A DNA stretch of 64,000 bases. It comes from Streptomyces coacervatus. Lineage in GTDB: Bacteria > Actinomycetota > Actinomycetes > Streptomycetales > Streptomycetaceae. The notes beneath the pieces were generated by a model. The model was not told the origin of the DNA, made no database searches, and worked only from the letters and a program-made list of their open reading frames with translations. The stretch covers positions 1-64,000 of the forward strand of contig NZ_JARHTP010000020.1 in the NCBI RefSeq assembly GCF_029223485.1, given 5' to 3'. Below are positions 63,194 to 64,000 of the stretch, in pieces (position 1 is the stretch's first letter; every line of letters begins with the position of its first letter). The translations under genes and the position numbers were made by a program.

Positions 63194-64000
63194 TCAGGTC
63201 TGGGCCATGTCCACGAACCGCGAGTAGTGGCCCTGGAAGGCGACCGTGATCGTCGCGGTCGGGCCGTTACGGTGCTTGGCCACGATCAGGTCGGCCTCGC
63301 CCGCACGCGGCGACTCCTTCTCGTACGCGTCCTCGCGGTGCAGCAGGATGACCATGTCGGCGTCCTGCTCGATGGAGCCGGACTCACGCAGGTCGGAGAC
63401 CATCGGTTTCTTGTCGGTGCGCTGCTCGGGGCCACGGTTCAGCTGGGACAGCGCGATGACCGGAATCTCCAGCTCCTTGGCGAGGAGCTTGAGGTTACGG
63501 GACATGTCCGAGACCTCCTGCTGGCGGTTCTCGGCACGCTTGGAGCCGCCGGACTGCATCAGCTGGAGGTAGTCGATGACGACCAGTCTGATGTCGTTGC
63601 GTTGTTTGAGACGTCGGCACTTGGCGCGGATCTCCATCATCGACAGGTTCGGAGAGTCGTCGATGAACAGCGGCGCGGCCGAGACGTCCGGCATCCGGCG
63701 GGCCAGCCGCGTCCAGTCCTCATCGGTCATCGTGCCGGAGCGCATGTGGTGCAGGGCCACACGGGCCTCGGCGGACAACAGACGCATCGCGATCTCGTTG
63801 CGCCCCATTTCGAGGGAGAAGATGACACTCGGCAGGTTGTGCTTGATCGACGCGGCCCGGGCGAAGTCCAGCGCAAGCGTGGACTTACCCATCGCGGGAC
63901 GGGCGGCGATGACGATCATCTGGCCCGGGTGCAGGCCATTGGTGAGCGAGTCGAAGTCGGTGAAGCCCGTGGGCACACCGGTCATCTCACCGCTGCGGGA
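63194..64000 (-). CDS. dnaB: Replicative DNA helicase DnaB, C-terminal part (cut by the window edge)
   Basis: The final 268 codons of DnaB. The RecA-like helicase domain starts GVPTGFTDFDSLTNGLHPGQ, followed by Walker A ARPAMGKST, Walker B VVIDYLQLM and the arginine-finger region with ISQLNR-like ALSQLNRGPEQR. The reading frame continues beyond 64000, so the start lies outside. DnaB unwinds DNA at the replication fork. Its presence beside dense parS sites fits a position near oriC. No intein is seen in the part present. Confidence 0.97.
   Translation of the reverse strand, partial: SRSGEMTGVPTGFTDFDSLTNGLHPGQMIVIAARPAMGKSTLALDFARAASIKHNLPSVIFSLEMGRNEIAMRLLSAEARVALHHMRSGTMTDEDWTRLARRMPDVSAAPLFIDDSPNLSMMEIRAKCRRLKQRNDIRLVVIDYLQLMQSGGSKRAENRQQEVSDMSRNLKLLAKELEIPVIALSQLNRGPEQRTDKKPMVSDLRESGSIEQDADMVILLHREDAYEKESPRAGEADLIVAKHRNGPTATITVAFQGHYSRFVDMAQT

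Overview
The window is high-GC actinobacterial DNA, almost certainly from a Streptomyces chromosome. The evidence is the GTG starts with GGAGG-type ribosome sites, SsgA with an SsgR-like IclR regulator, fused CydDC, several HATPase/PP2C-type regulatory proteins, F420-type LLM and DUF5326/DUF5926 families, and TGTTTCACGTGAAACA-type parS sites. It reads as core chromosome close to the replication origin. dnaB enters from the right edge, eight parS-like sites become denser toward that edge, and two clusters of DnaA boxes lie between housekeeping genes. I see no transposase, integrase, CRISPR array or secondary-metabolite cluster.

Layout. 0-13 kb: tRNA-Ser, an HtrA-type membrane protease, a glycerophosphodiesterase, an anti-sigma-type ATPase, a SEC-C protein, a degenerate prim-pol protein, a GAF-PP2C protein with an altered metal site, aminopeptidase P, a MocR-type regulator, and a CitG-like protein next to a secreted intradiol dioxygenase. 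13.9-20.3 kb: a copper-handling operon (His/Met-rich membrane protein, YcnI, Sco, PCu(A)C chaperone, CopC-CopD, Tat-exported DyP peroxidase). 20.3-24 kb: pheA, serS and a HAD hydrolase, with a DnaA-box cluster in front of serS. 24.3-28.2 kb: a four-gene ABC export locus. 28.4-35.8 kb: an M24 protein, an alpha/beta hydrolase-SDR fusion, a MerR regulator, kptA behind a second DnaA-box cluster, an LLM oxidoreductase, a HAD hydrolase and an M23 endopeptidase. 35.9-42.1 kb: cydA-cydB-cydCD behind a perfect Rex operator. 42.2-49.5 kb: cyclophilin-like protein, aminotransferase, LacI regulator, metallophosphoesterase, membrane protein, and thiC behind a TPP riboswitch. 49.8-56 kb: YibE/F, ssgA and ssgR (sporulation septation), small membrane and cupin proteins, ptpA, and a cystathionine lyase. 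56-64 kb: a LysR regulator with a TTA codon, NUDIX, a flavohaemoglobin-like protein, HAD, two GNAT proteins, a serine hydrolase, and dnaB.

How the parts work together. The copper operon (copper delivery outside the membrane, known to serve haem-copper oxidase assembly in S. lividans) and the Rex-controlled cytochrome bd operon together cover aerobic and low-oxygen respiration. The most distinctive signals are chromosome-maintenance sites laid over other functions. One parS lies in an enlarged P3 hairpin of the thiC TPP riboswitch. A parS pair straddles the cydCD start codon. One parS is read through as protein sequence in the DyP peroxidase. DnaA-box clusters occupy the regions upstream of serS and kptA. 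All functional names are inferred from motifs and family memory; no search was run.
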